Shown here: piece by piece, positions 26,043 to 34,712 of the stretch | How the letters are laid out: each line of letters opens with the position of its first letter | Numbering within the stretch: the first letter of the stretch is position 1 | Origin: Clostridia bacterium | GTDB taxonomy: Bacteria; Bacillota; Clostridia; Christensenellales; Aristaeellaceae | Length of the DNA: 38,102 bases | NCBI GenBank assembly: GCA_030529995.1 | Contig: JAUMVT010000019.1 | Coordinates: forward strand, 1-38,102 | Direction: 5' to 3' | Notes under the pieces: model-generated | Told to the model about the DNA's origin: nothing | Databases searched by the model: none | Seen by the model: the letters and a program-made list of their open reading frames with translations, nothing else | Translations under genes and position numbers: made by a program

Positions 26043-27344
26043 ATGAAATTTGCATTCATCGGGCAGGATATTCCCACCCTGCTGCCCACCCTTCTGACCG
26101 ACCTGCTCTTTGCGGGGAAAGAGGCGGCTGATGTGTGGGTGGAGGAAAGCAACCCTGCCATGCAGGATGTGCTGGATCGATACGGCAAGGCCATCATCCT
26201 CCGCAGCAAGCTGCCTGCCACCATAACCGTCTCGGCGGAAAGATCACAGGTGTTGCAGGGGGCGGACTGCGTCCTCTATGCCGGGGACGTACAGCCTGCC
26301 AGCCGCTTCGCCATGGATCGGGGGGCTCTTGCCGGCACGGATGAAAAAGATCCGGGGCTGACGGAGCAGGCTCGCGTCAACGGCGGCATCGGGGGACTGA
26401 TGCATACCCTTCGTGCCGGGGAAGCGGTGCTGAACCTTTGTGAGGCCATGCAGGAACACTGCCCGGAAGCATTGGTGATCAATCTGGGTCAGCCTGTGGC
26501 ACGAACCACGGATCTGTTCCTGCATCAGGGCTTCCGCTGCTTTGCCTTGGGTCGCAATCCCATGCGGGGCGCCAACGGCGTGGATTCCCTGTGCAAGAAG
26601 ATGAGCCGGAAACCGGACACCGTCCATGCGGAAACGGCAGGCCTTCCCGGCTTTGCCTTCCTGACGGAGCTCAGGGACAAGGCCACCGGCAAGGATCTGC
26701 TGCCTCAGATGAAGGAGCGTGCGGAAAAGGAGGAGCTTGGCCGCCTCAGCCGCCGCTGGCTGGATTGGTACGGTGCCCTCCCGGTAGGAGACGTGACGGA
26801 TCATGCGGAATTCCTGCCTGCCCAGCCGGACTATATTCCGGAAGAAGAGCCTGTCTTCGGGGAAACCGTGGAGCAGCGGAAAGAAAGAATCCTGCATATG
26901 AATACTATCGGCACCTATGGAGCATCCTCCCAGGATGGTGCCATGGCACAGGTGGTGCTGCTGAGCAAAGCACCGCCCATTCGTCCCATGAAGCTGGCAC
27001 TGGCGTTGCTTCGCAAGGAAGATCTGGACATGGAAGCCGTGACCCGGCGCAACGACGGCGAGTTGCCACAGCTGCCCGGATATGCTATCATAGAATCACG
27101 GCTGACCCTGAAGGCAGGGGAAGTTGTTCCTCATCAGTGGCTTTTGCCCGGCGCATTGGCGGAGGTCTGCGGTGAAATTGCCGAAACCAATGCCTTGGCG
27201 GCGCAGGCTGCCGCAGGAGATCGCTCCGCCCTGCGGGAATGCGTGGAGCTGGATCCTGCCCTGGCAGGACTGGATCGGCTGTACTGTCAGGATCTGATTG
27301 ATAAAATGATTGAGCTGCACAGAGATGTGCTTCCTCGTTTGTAA
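26043..27344 (+). CDS. GH4-like (alpha-galactosidase/6-P-glucosidase fold) protein with altered active site
   Basis: A 433-aa protein that follows the glycoside hydrolase family 4 layout from end to end: N-terminal Rossmann strand KFAFIG, a GLPGFAFLTELRDKATGKDLLPQM block, TDHAEFLP, and the C-terminal helices PxxVxP...LPRL. Hallmark residues are replaced. The NAD loop GxGS reads GQDI. The NP motif reads NLGQP (Gln150). The metal Cys segment (GLCHS in active enzymes) reads ALGRNP (168-173). The metal-binding Asn-His of GLNHF is Pro202-Gly203. It therefore probably lacks the NAD/Mn2+-dependent glycosidase reaction and may bind a ligand or do other chemistry. TAGGAG precedes ATG. It is 17 bases ahead of the methyltransferase gene and likely shares a transcript with it. 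Confidence 0.75.
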   Translation: MKFAFIGQDIPTLLPTLLTDLLFAGKEAADVWVEESNPAMQDVLDRYGKAIILRSKLPATITVSAERSQVLQGADCVLYAGDVQPASRFAMDRGALAGTDEKDPGLTEQARVNGGIGGLMHTLRAGEAVLNLCEAMQEHCPEALVINLGQPVARTTDLFLHQGFRCFALGRNPMRGANGVDSLCKKMSRKPDTVHAETAGLPGFAFLTELRDKATGKDLLPQMKERAEKEELGRLSRRWLDWYGALPVGDVTDHAEFLPAQPDYIPEEEPVFGETVEQRKERILHMNTIGTYGASSQDGAMAQVVLLSKAPPIRPMKLALALLRKEDLDMEAVTRRNDGELPQLPGYAIIESRLTLKAGEVVPHQWLLPGALAEVCGEIAETNALAAQAAAGDRSALRECVELDPALAGLDRLYCQDLIDKMIELHRDVLPRL

Positions 27345-27361
27345 AGGGAAGGAGAAGGTGC

Positions 27362-28237
27362 ATGTTCCTTACCGATGCATGGCAGGACTATGAGGTGCTG
27401 GATACAGGCGACGGGGAAAAGCTGGAACGGTGGGGGAATGTGATTCTTCGCCGGCCTGATCCCCAAACCATCTGGCCCAAGGCTGACCCGGCACTGTGGA
27501 AGCAGGCGCAGGCTCACTATCACCGCTCGGAAAAAGGAGGCGGCGAGTGGGAGTTCCTGCAGAAGCTGCCGGAGAAGTGGGTGGTTCATTTTGATGACCT
27601 GAGCTTCTGGGTGCGCCCCACCGGCTTCAAGCATACGGGACTGTTCCCGGAGCAGGCTGCCAACTGGCAGTGGATGGGGAATCTGATCCGCCAAAGCGGC
27701 CGCCGGGATGTGAAGATACTGAACCTGTTCGGCTACACCGGCGGTGCCACCCTGGCCTGCGTAGCGGCAGGCGCCCATGTGACCCATGTGGATGCCGCCA
27801 AAGGCATGGTGCAGTGGGCGAAGGAAAACCGGGAGCTTTCCAAGCTGCCGGAAACCAGCTGCCGCTGGATTGTGGAGGATGCCCTGCACTTTGTTCAGCG
27901 GGAGATTCGCCGGGGCAATCACTATGACGGGGTGCTGATGGATCCTCCCAGCTACGGCAGAGGACCCTCCGGCGAGGTGTGGAAGCTGGAAAATGAGCTG
28001 TACGGCCTGGTGGATACCTGCGCCCGGGTGCTTAGCGACCAGCCCCTGTTCTACCTGATCAACAGCTATACCACAGGCTTTCAGGCCAGTGTGCTGAGCA
28101 ACATGCTGGGCAAGTGCGTGACCCCTCGTTTCGGCGGCAAGGTGGACAGTCAGGAGCTGTGCCTGCCGGTGACCACCGGGGGTGTGCTGCCCTGCGGCGC
28201 CAGCGGAAGGTGGAGTTATGCCGAAGATCGTCTATGA
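27362..28237 (+). CDS. Class I SAM-dependent methyltransferase (RlmI/RlmK-like)
   Basis: A 291-aa methyltransferase of the 23S rRNA m5C/m2G-like group. The SAM-binding motif I is NLFGYTGGATLACVAAGA (about 121-138), motif II THVDAAKGM, and the catalytic/adenine-binding DPPSYGRG (about 198-205). It lacks a visible N-terminal PUA domain, which distinguishes it from E. coli RlmI. GGAGAAGG sits before ATG 27362. Its last 20 bases overlap the start of the pseudouridine synthase gene, so both RNA-modifying enzymes are probably made together. The RNA substrate is not determinable here. Confidence 0.85.
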   Translation: MFLTDAWQDYEVLDTGDGEKLERWGNVILRRPDPQTIWPKADPALWKQAQAHYHRSEKGGGEWEFLQKLPEKWVVHFDDLSFWVRPTGFKHTGLFPEQAANWQWMGNLIRQSGRRDVKILNLFGYTGGATLACVAAGAHVTHVDAAKGMVQWAKENRELSKLPETSCRWIVEDALHFVQREIRRGNHYDGVLMDPPSYGRGPSGEVWKLENELYGLVDTCARVLSDQPLFYLINSYTTGFQASVLSNMLGKCVTPRFGGKVDSQELCLPVTTGGVLPCGASGRWSYAEDRL

Positions 28238-28892
28238 AGATAATCAAGTCATTGTGGCGGTGAAGCCGCCCAATATGCTTTCCCAGGCAGATAAAACCGG
28301 GGATACGGACATGCTTACCGAGCTGAAGCAGTACGTGAAGGTCAAGTATCAGAAGCCTGGCAATGTGTATCTGGGGCTTGTACATCGGATGGATCGCCCT
28401 GTAGGGGGACTCATGGTGTTTGCTCGCACCAGCAAGGCGGCCGCCCGGCTCAGCAAGCAGATGCAGCAGCACCTGATGGGTCGGGAGTACCTGTGTGTGG
28501 TCACCGGGGAAGTGAAGGATTCCTTTACCCTGATGGATTATCTGGTGAAGGATGAACGGCTGAACCGGGTCAGCGTGTGCGAGGCGGACATGAAGGGAGC
28601 CCAGGAAGCGGTGCTCCACGGCAAGTGCCTGGGACGCAGACAGCAGACGGCACTGTGCGCCATTCAGCTGGAAACCGGGCGCAACCACCAAATACGGGTG
28701 CAGATGGCTCATGCGGACGCACCCCTGTGGGGGGACAACCGATATGGGGACGGGATTCCTGGGCAGCAGATTGCTCTGTGGGGATATAAGCTGACCTTTG
28801 AGCATCCCACCACCCACGAGGTCATAACCTTCTATGATCTGCCTCACGGCTCCGTGTGGGACGTGTATCAGGACATTCTGGAAAAGATATGA
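28218..28892 (+). CDS. RluA-family RNA pseudouridine synthase
   Basis: Isomerises uridine to pseudouridine in rRNA or tRNA. 224 aa, catalytic domain only, without an N-terminal S4 domain. The catalytic aspartate is Asp59 in HRMDRPVGGLMVFA (the family's HRLDxxTSG). KPPNMLSQ near residue 18 and the ETGRNHQIRVQMAHADAPLWGDNRYG block are typical of short RluA/RluD-like enzymes. The start ATG 28218 lies inside the preceding methyltransferase gene with GGTGGAG upstream. The exact target uridine is unknown. Confidence 0.9.
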   Translation: MPKIVYEDNQVIVAVKPPNMLSQADKTGDTDMLTELKQYVKVKYQKPGNVYLGLVHRMDRPVGGLMVFARTSKAAARLSKQMQQHLMGREYLCVVTGEVKDSFTLMDYLVKDERLNRVSVCEADMKGAQEAVLHGKCLGRRQQTALCAIQLETGRNHQIRVQMAHADAPLWGDNRYGDGIPGQQIALWGYKLTFEHPTTHEVITFYDLPHGSVWDVYQDILEKI

Positions 28893-28943
28893 GTACAAAA
28901 GTGCCGAAGAGCTGTTTTCCCTTTGGCACGGCATTGCTGATAA

Positions 28944-30119
<1,176 letters not shown>

Positions 30120-30147
30120 GAAAATCAGTTAGGCTTAGGGCAGCGTG

Positions 30148-30181
30148 CGGGAGGAACTTTTGACACAAAAGTTTCCTCCCG
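30148..30181. repeat. Extragenic hairpin repeat, copy 2 (TTTTGACACAAAAG core)
   Basis: CGGGAGGAACTTTTG (30148-30162) pairs with CAAAAGTTTCCTCCCG (30166-30181) across ACA, with one bulged T. It shares its core with the hairpin at 49-86. It follows tgt by 28 bases and lacks a U-run. Confidence 0.65.
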
Positions 30182-30234
30182 TAAATTGTTGTTCAGATTC
30201 GGCAATTCATCGGTGCAGAGGCCTTGCAGAGTTG

Positions 30235-30263
30235 TTGACACGGAATTTTCTTGGCGGTATAAT
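30235..30263 (+). promoter_or_regulatory. Promoter of the flavinylation operon
   Basis: TTGACA (30235-30240), 17 bases, TATAAT (30258-30263): a perfect sigma-A promoter, so the operon should be well expressed. The roughly 90-nt leader has stems GAATC/GATTC (30271-30286) and GGCGGC/GCCGCC (30288-30304); no known riboswitch class was recognised. Confidence 0.9.
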
Positions 30264-30364
30264 AGACCATGAATCTGTATGGATTCAGGCGGCTTCATGC
30301 CGCCGATGCAGAATGAACAATTCCGGTCGGCTCTGCCTTCCGGTGATATACCGACAGGATGAAA

Positions 30365-30736
30365 ATGAGCAAAAAGAACTGGATGATTCCCGGCTTGCTG
30401 GTGCTGGCAGCGGTGGTGCTGCTGCTGATTACTTACTTCGGGGGTATTACGAAGGCAGAGGAAGACATGGTGATCATCACCGTGAACGGTGAGGAGTATG
30501 CCCGTATCCCTCTGTCCAGCCCTCAAACGGTGACCATTGACCAGGGAGACGGAATCGTCAATGTGGTGGAAATCAGCGACCACGGCGCCGTGATGCTGTC
30601 CTCCACCTGCGATAACCAGCAGTGCGTCCACATGGGCGAGGTCACGCTGGATAACTGGGAGACCCGACCCAATCAGGCGTTCATCATCTGCCTGCCCCAT
30701 CGGGTAACTGTGGAATTGGCGGTGAAGGAAGAATGA
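30365..30736 (+). CDS. Membrane-anchored NusG_II domain protein
   Basis: A 123-aa protein with an N-terminal membrane anchor (about 7-27) and one extracytoplasmic NusG domain II (PF07009/DUF1312) at about 33-120. Family features are visible: SSTCDNQQCVHMG with Cys82, Cys87 and His89, then ICLPHRV with Cys109. These Cys/His residues could form a disulfide or bind a metal or cofactor. The start ATG 30365 is preferred over 30359 because AGGA is then suitably spaced. Its stop overlaps the apbE start region (ATGATGA). NusG_II proteins recur beside ApbE and FMN-binding proteins in anaerobes; the precise role is unknown. Confidence 0.88.
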   Translation: MSKKNWMIPGLLVLAAVVLLLITYFGGITKAEEDMVIITVNGEEYARIPLSSPQTVTIDQGDGIVNVVEISDHGAVMLSSTCDNQQCVHMGEVTLDNWETRPNQAFIICLPHRVTVELAVKEE

Positions 30737-31731
30737 TGAAACGAATCCTGTGTGCCCTGATGGTGCTGATGATGCTCCTGGGGCTGAGCGGCTGCGCTGC
30801 GGCAAACACCACCGTGGAAAAGACTACGGCCACCGGCTTCTACTTTGATACGGTGGTAACCCTGACCATCTACGGCGGGGAGGAAGGCTTGACCGATACC
30901 CTCCTGGCGGAGTGTGACCGGTATGAAAAGCTGCTGAGCAAAACCATTGAGGGCAGCGATGTCAGCCGCATCAACAACGCCCACGGGGAAACGGTGACCG
31001 TGGATGCGGAAACCTGGCAGATCCTGAAGCGAGCCAAGGAAATCAGCGACCTGACCGGTCATGCTTTTTCCGTGACCATTGCCCCCCTGACGGCCATGTG
31101 GGACTTTACCGGCGGTACCATGCGGATGCCTACGGATGAGGAGCGGATTGCTGCCCTTTCACTGGTAGACGATGACAAGCTGGTGCTGGGGGAAAACAAC
31201 ACTGTCACCCTGCCAGAAGGCATGGAGATCGACCTGGGCGGCATTGCCAAGGGCTACATTGCCGATCAGCTGGCAGCCATGGTTCGTGGCAAGGCGAAGA
31301 GCGCCTTGCTGAACTTCGGCGGCAACGTGTATGCCGTGGGGGAGAAGACCGACGGCAGCGCCTTCCGGGTAGGCATTTGCGACCCGACCAACACCTCCAC
31401 CCAGCGGGCGGTGGTGCAGGTGAAGGATCGCACGGTGGTGACCAGCGGCACCTATGAGCGGTTCTTTGTGAAGAATGGGGTAACCTACCATCACATTCTG
31501 GATCCGAAAACCGGCTCCAGTGCCGTGACGGATCTGACCAGCGCCACCATTGTGGGCACCAGCTCCATGGATGCGGATGCCTTTGCCACGGCCTGCATTG
31601 TGCTGGGCAAGGAAGGCGCCCTGAAGCTGCTGGAGGACAATGGGCTGGACGGGGTGCTCATTGACACGGACAACCAAGTAACGGCCACATCCGGCTTTGC
31701 GGATCATTATCCGCTGAGCGTGGTGGAATAA
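30736..31731 (+). CDS. apbE: ApbE-family FAD:protein FMN transferase, lipoprotein
   Basis: Transfers FMN from FAD onto a Thr/Ser of target proteins through a phosphoester, outside the membrane, using Mg2+. 331 aa with a lipoprotein signal ending LSGC (lipidated Cys20). Family motifs are complete: ETWQILKRAKEISDLTGHAFSVTIAPL, DLGGIAKGYIADQL (from Asp166), LLNFGGNVYAVG, TSGTYERF, HILDPKTG (His253) and the metal-site SMDADAFAT (Asp279, Asp281). The start is ATG 30736 (or 30733), overlapping the preceding stop, so the two are coupled. The next gene encodes seven ApbE-type target motifs and is its obvious substrate. Confidence 0.95.
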   Translation: MKRILCALMVLMMLLGLSGCAAANTTVEKTTATGFYFDTVVTLTIYGGEEGLTDTLLAECDRYEKLLSKTIEGSDVSRINNAHGETVTVDAETWQILKRAKEISDLTGHAFSVTIAPLTAMWDFTGGTMRMPTDEERIAALSLVDDDKLVLGENNTVTLPEGMEIDLGGIAKGYIADQLAAMVRGKAKSALLNFGGNVYAVGEKTDGSAFRVGICDPTNTSTQRAVVQVKDRTVVTSGTYERFFVKNGVTYHHILDPKTGSSAVTDLTSATIVGTSSMDADAFATACIVLGKEGALKLLEDNGLDGVLIDTDNQVTATSGFADHYPLSVVE

Positions 31732-31779
31732 ATGGATTCATTAAACAACGGGGAAGGTTCCCCGATGGAGGGACATCGC

Positions 31780-34263
31780 ATGGAAAACAATACGCCCAAG
31801 AAAAAGCAGTTTCCGGCCTATGTGACCCTGACCATCATTGCAGTGATCGCTGCGGTGGTGCTGGCTGCAACCAACCAGCTGACCAAGGGCCCCATTGCGG
31901 AACATGAAATGGCGGCATTGAAGGAGACCTTCGGCACGGTCATGCCTGCCGAGAGCTATGAGCAGGTTGACTTGGATGCTGCCTACACCGATGACGGTGT
32001 GGACAGCCTGTACAAGGCACTGGATGCAGACGGCAATCTGGTGGGCTATTGCGTGAAGGCAGCCAAGACCGGTTATGCCAACAGCGTGGCCGTGACCTTG
32101 GGCGTGAATACCGATGGTACCGTAGCCGCCTGCGTGGTGGGCGATACCAACTTCCAGGAAACTGAGACCTTGGGCGGCCGCTGGAAGAAGGAAGAAAATC
32201 TGGAGCAGTTCAAGAGCCTGAGCGCTGTGGACGGCGGCAGCATTGAAGCCCTCAGCGGCGCTACCGTAACCTCCAAGGCCGTGTTGGGCGCAACCAATGC
32301 TGCCCTGAAGTGCGTGGCAGAGGTTGCCCTGAATGCCAGCCAGACGACGGAAGTCGCCTTCGGCGAGGGCAAGACCACCACGACCGCTTCTCAGCCTGCC
32401 CTGACCGGCGAAGTGCACACCGGCACCGCCAAGGGCTTCGCCAGCGATGTGACCGTCAGCGTTACCTTGGATGAGAACAACACCGTGACCGGCATCCGCA
32501 TCGATGCCAGCGGCGAGACCGCAGGCTTCGGCCAGCGTACCATGGAGGATGCAGACTATCAGGCACAGTTTATCGGCAAGACCCTGCCCCTGCAGGATGG
32601 GGACGTGGATGTGCTCAGCGGCGCAACCTTCACCTCGAACGCTGTGGTGGAAGCTGTGAATGCGGCACTGGAAGCACCTGCCACCGAGTATGAAACCATG
32701 GTGGGCACTGCCAAGGGCTTCGGCGGAGACGTAACCGTGACCCTGTCCATGGATGGGGATACCATTGCGGCCATCAGCATTGACGCCTCCAGCGAGACCC
32801 CCGGTTTCGGTCAGCGCACCATGGAGGATGCGGATTATCAGGCACAGTTCATTGGCAAGACCCTGCCGGTGGAAGGCGTGGATGCCCTTAGCGGTGCAAC
32901 CATTACCTCCACTGCTGTGGTGGAAGCCGTGAACAGCGCCGTGAAGACGGACGCTGATGCAGCGGAAGAGCCCGCTGCTCAGACAGAAGAAGCAACCGCC
33001 GCTCCCGTGGCGGAAGCCACCGGCACGCCTGTGACCGGCACGGCCAAGGGCTTTGCCAGCGATGTCACGGTGACCGCTACCGTGGATGACGGCGTGATCA
33101 CCTCCATCACCATCGATGCCAGCGGCGAGACTGCCGGTTTCGGCCAGCGTACCATGGAGGATGCGGACTATCAGGCACAGTTCATCGGCAAGACCCTGCC
33201 CCTGAAGGACGGGGATGTGGATGTGCTCAGCGGCGCAACCTTCACCTCTAACGCTGTGGTGGAAGCACTGAACAGCACCGTAACCGAAGAAGCAACTGAA
33301 GAACCTGCTGCTCAGACGGAAGAAGCCACAGCCGCTCCCGTGGCGGAAGCCACCGGCACGCCTGTGACCGGCACGGCCAAAGGCTTTGCCAGTGACGTCA
33401 CGGTGACCGCTACCGTAGACGGCGAAGTGATCACCTCCATCACCATTGATGCCAGCGGTGAGACTGCCGGTTTCGGCCAGCGTACCATGGAGGATGCGGA
33501 TTATCAGGCACAGTTCATCGGCAAGACCCTGCCCCTGAAGGACGGGGACGTGGATGCGCTCAGCGGCGCAACCTTCACCTCCAATGCTGTAGTGGAAGCA
33601 CTGAACAGCACCGTTCCTGCCTCCATGCCTGAGGAAGAGGAAGGGGAAGCTGTCACCGCCGTTGGCGAGGCACAGGGCTTTACCAGCACCGTGACGGTGA
33701 CCGCAACCCTGGACAGCGAAGGCAAGATTACCGCCATCACCATTGATGCCAGCGGCGAAACCCCCGGTTTCGGTCAGCGCACCATGGAGGATGAAGACTT
33801 CCAGAACCAGTTCATCGGCAAGACCGGTCCCTTCACCCTGGGTGAAAATGTGGATGCCCTGACCGGCGCAACCATTACTTCTACCGCTGTGGTGGAAGCA
33901 CTGAACAATGCCGCCGTGCCTGCCGATGCAGCCGAGGACGAAGCCACTGCCACTGACCTGGCTACGGCCACGGATGCGGCCACCGCTACCGACCTGCCCC
34001 TGGAGGCAGAGGCGGACGGCTTTGCCAGCAAAGTGAAGGTTACCGTTACCTTGGATGCAGACGGTGCCATCACCGACATCACTGTGGATGCCAGCGGCGA
34101 GACTGCCGGTTTCGGTCAGCGCACCATGGAGGATGAGGATTTCCTTGCCCAGTTTATCGGCAAGAAGCTGCCCCTGACCCTGGGCGAGGACGTGGACGCC
34201 CTCAGCGGCGCAACCCTGACTTCCACCGCCATTGTGGAAGCACTGAACAGCTTGGTGAAGTAA
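31780..34263 (+). CDS. Membrane-anchored protein with seven FMN-binding (flavinylation) domains
   Basis: An 827-aa extracytoplasmic protein. An N-terminal transmembrane anchor (about 11-34) is followed by an RnfG-like FMN_bind domain (about 40-180, with NFQETETLGG) and six shorter FMN_bind domains. Each ends in an ApbE acceptor motif [S/T]GATxTS; acceptor threonines are 162, 283, 374, 487, 598, 698 and 812. The short domains share GFGQRTMEDADYQAQFIGK. Thr/Ala/Glu-rich linkers (PAAQTEEATAAPVAEATGTP, ATATDLATATDAATATD) separate several. Seven covalent FMNs would make an electron-transfer chain or capacitor at the cell surface, as in Listeria PplA, which has two. The start ATG 31780 is chosen for GGAGGG seven bases upstream. 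A CGGGGAA/TTCCCCG hairpin (31749-31764) lies between it and apbE. Confidence 0.9.
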   Translation: MENNTPKKKQFPAYVTLTIIAVIAAVVLAATNQLTKGPIAEHEMAALKETFGTVMPAESYEQVDLDAAYTDDGVDSLYKALDADGNLVGYCVKAAKTGYANSVAVTLGVNTDGTVAACVVGDTNFQETETLGGRWKKEENLEQFKSLSAVDGGSIEALSGATVTSKAVLGATNAALKCVAEVALNASQTTEVAFGEGKTTTTASQPALTGEVHTGTAKGFASDVTVSVTLDENNTVTGIRIDASGETAGFGQRTMEDADYQAQFIGKTLPLQDGDVDVLSGATFTSNAVVEAVNAALEAPATEYETMVGTAKGFGGDVTVTLSMDGDTIAAISIDASSETPGFGQRTMEDADYQAQFIGKTLPVEGVDALSGATITSTAVVEAVNSAVKTDADAAEEPAAQTEEATAAPVAEATGTPVTGTAKGFASDVTVTATVDDGVITSITIDASGETAGFGQRTMEDADYQAQFIGKTLPLKDGDVDVLSGATFTSNAVVEALNSTVTEEATEEPAAQTEEATAAPVAEATGTPVTGTAKGFASDVTVTATVDGEVITSITIDASGETAGFGQRTMEDADYQAQFIGKTLPLKDGDVDALSGATFTSNAVVEALNSTVPASMPEEEEGEAVTAVGEAQGFTSTVTVTATLDSEGKITAITIDASGETPGFGQRTMEDEDFQNQFIGKTGPFTLGENVDALTGATITSTAVVEALNNAAVPADAAEDEATATDLATATDAATATDLPLEAEADGFASKVKVTVTLDADGAITDITVDASGETAGFGQRTMEDEDFLAQFIGKKLPLTLGEDVDALSGATLTSTAIVEALNSLVK
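32965..33614 (+). repeat. 333-bp tandem repeat inside the multi-flavin gene (domains 4 and 5)
   Basis: Bases 32965-33281 and 33298-33614 align without gaps at an offset of exactly 333 bases (111 codons) and differ at few positions, mostly silent. Each unit contains a linker, one FMN_bind domain and one SGATFTSNAVVEALNST motif. The near identity points to a recent in-frame duplication, unlike the more diverged domains 2, 3, 6 and 7. Confidence 0.85.
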
Positions 34264-34272
34264 ACACAACCG

Positions 34273-34306
34273 AAAAGGAGACCGTCATGACTCGGTCTCC
34301 TTTTTT
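34273..34306 (+). terminator. Terminator of the flavinylation operon
   Basis: AAAAGGAGACCG (34273-34284) pairs with CGGTCTCCTTTT (34293-34304), followed by further T. Confidence 0.88.
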
Positions 34307-34330
34307 GGTTCAACATAGGAGGAAGATCAT

Positions 34331-34648
34331 ATGGAACGCTTTGCTTGGATGGGACGCATCAAGCCCGGTATGCAGCAGGAGTATAAGCGGCGGCATGACG
34401 CCATCTGGCCGGAAATGGTGGAGGTGCTGAAGGCGGCCGGCATTCGAAACTATACCATCTGGTCGGACGGGGATCGGCTCTTCGGCTACTATGAATGCGA
34501 AAAAGGCATTGCCTTTGCGGAAAAGACCCAGGCGGAAAGCCCTGTGGTGGATCGGTGGAACGATTACATGCAGGACGTGCTGGAACTGGAGATGGATCCC
34601 GTCACCGGAGCACAGCCGAAGCTGGAGCAAATGTTCTTTCTAGAGTAA
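34331..34648 (+). CDS. rhaM: L-rhamnose mutarotase
   Basis: Interconverts the alpha and beta anomers of L-rhamnose. 105 aa, full family length, dimeric alpha/beta barrel. The conserved His22 in EYKRRHDAIWPEM, the NYTIW strand, and the C-terminal DRWNDYMQDVLE and MFFLE features match RhaM. AGGAGG lies nine bases before ATG 34331. It begins only 25 bases after the preceding terminator with no promoter visible, so it may depend on read-through. No other rhamnose catabolic gene is in the window, which makes it an orphan. Confidence 0.9.
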   Translation: MERFAWMGRIKPGMQQEYKRRHDAIWPEMVEVLKAAGIRNYTIWSDGDRLFGYYECEKGIAFAEKTQAESPVVDRWNDYMQDVLELEMDPVTGAQPKLEQMFFLE

Positions 34649-34652
34649 CCCC

Positions 34653-34681
34653 TTGCGAAACAGGCTAAGATATGGCAGAAT
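34653..34681 (+). promoter_or_regulatory. Possible promoter of guaA
   Basis: TTGCGA (34653-34658), 17 bases, CAGAAT (34676-34681), about 20 bases before the Shine-Dalgarno sequence. The -10 box is weak. No purine riboswitch was seen. Confidence 0.45.
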
Positions 34682-34712
34682 AGAAGGGCAATAGATCCGA
34701 GGAGGAAACGAT

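Noticed and set aside
22643-26224. Open frame of 1193 codons antisense to ileS
   Set aside because: Same codon-bias effect. IleS is certain from HIGH and KMSK motifs, and the antisense frame runs through the T-box and terminator.
26043-27344. Annotation as a working alpha-galactosidase (MelA)
   Set aside because: The fold matches GH4, but the NAD loop and both metal ligands needed for catalysis are replaced.
28901-28929. Terminator after the pseudouridine synthase gene
   Set aside because: GTGCCGAAG/CTTTGGCAC forms a hairpin, but no T-run follows, so termination there is doubtful and read-through into tgt is possible.
31741-34269. Open frame of 842 codons antisense to the multi-flavin gene, rich in Gly and His
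   Set aside because: Its repeats are simply the complement of the FMN_bind repeats; no start signal or recognisable domain.
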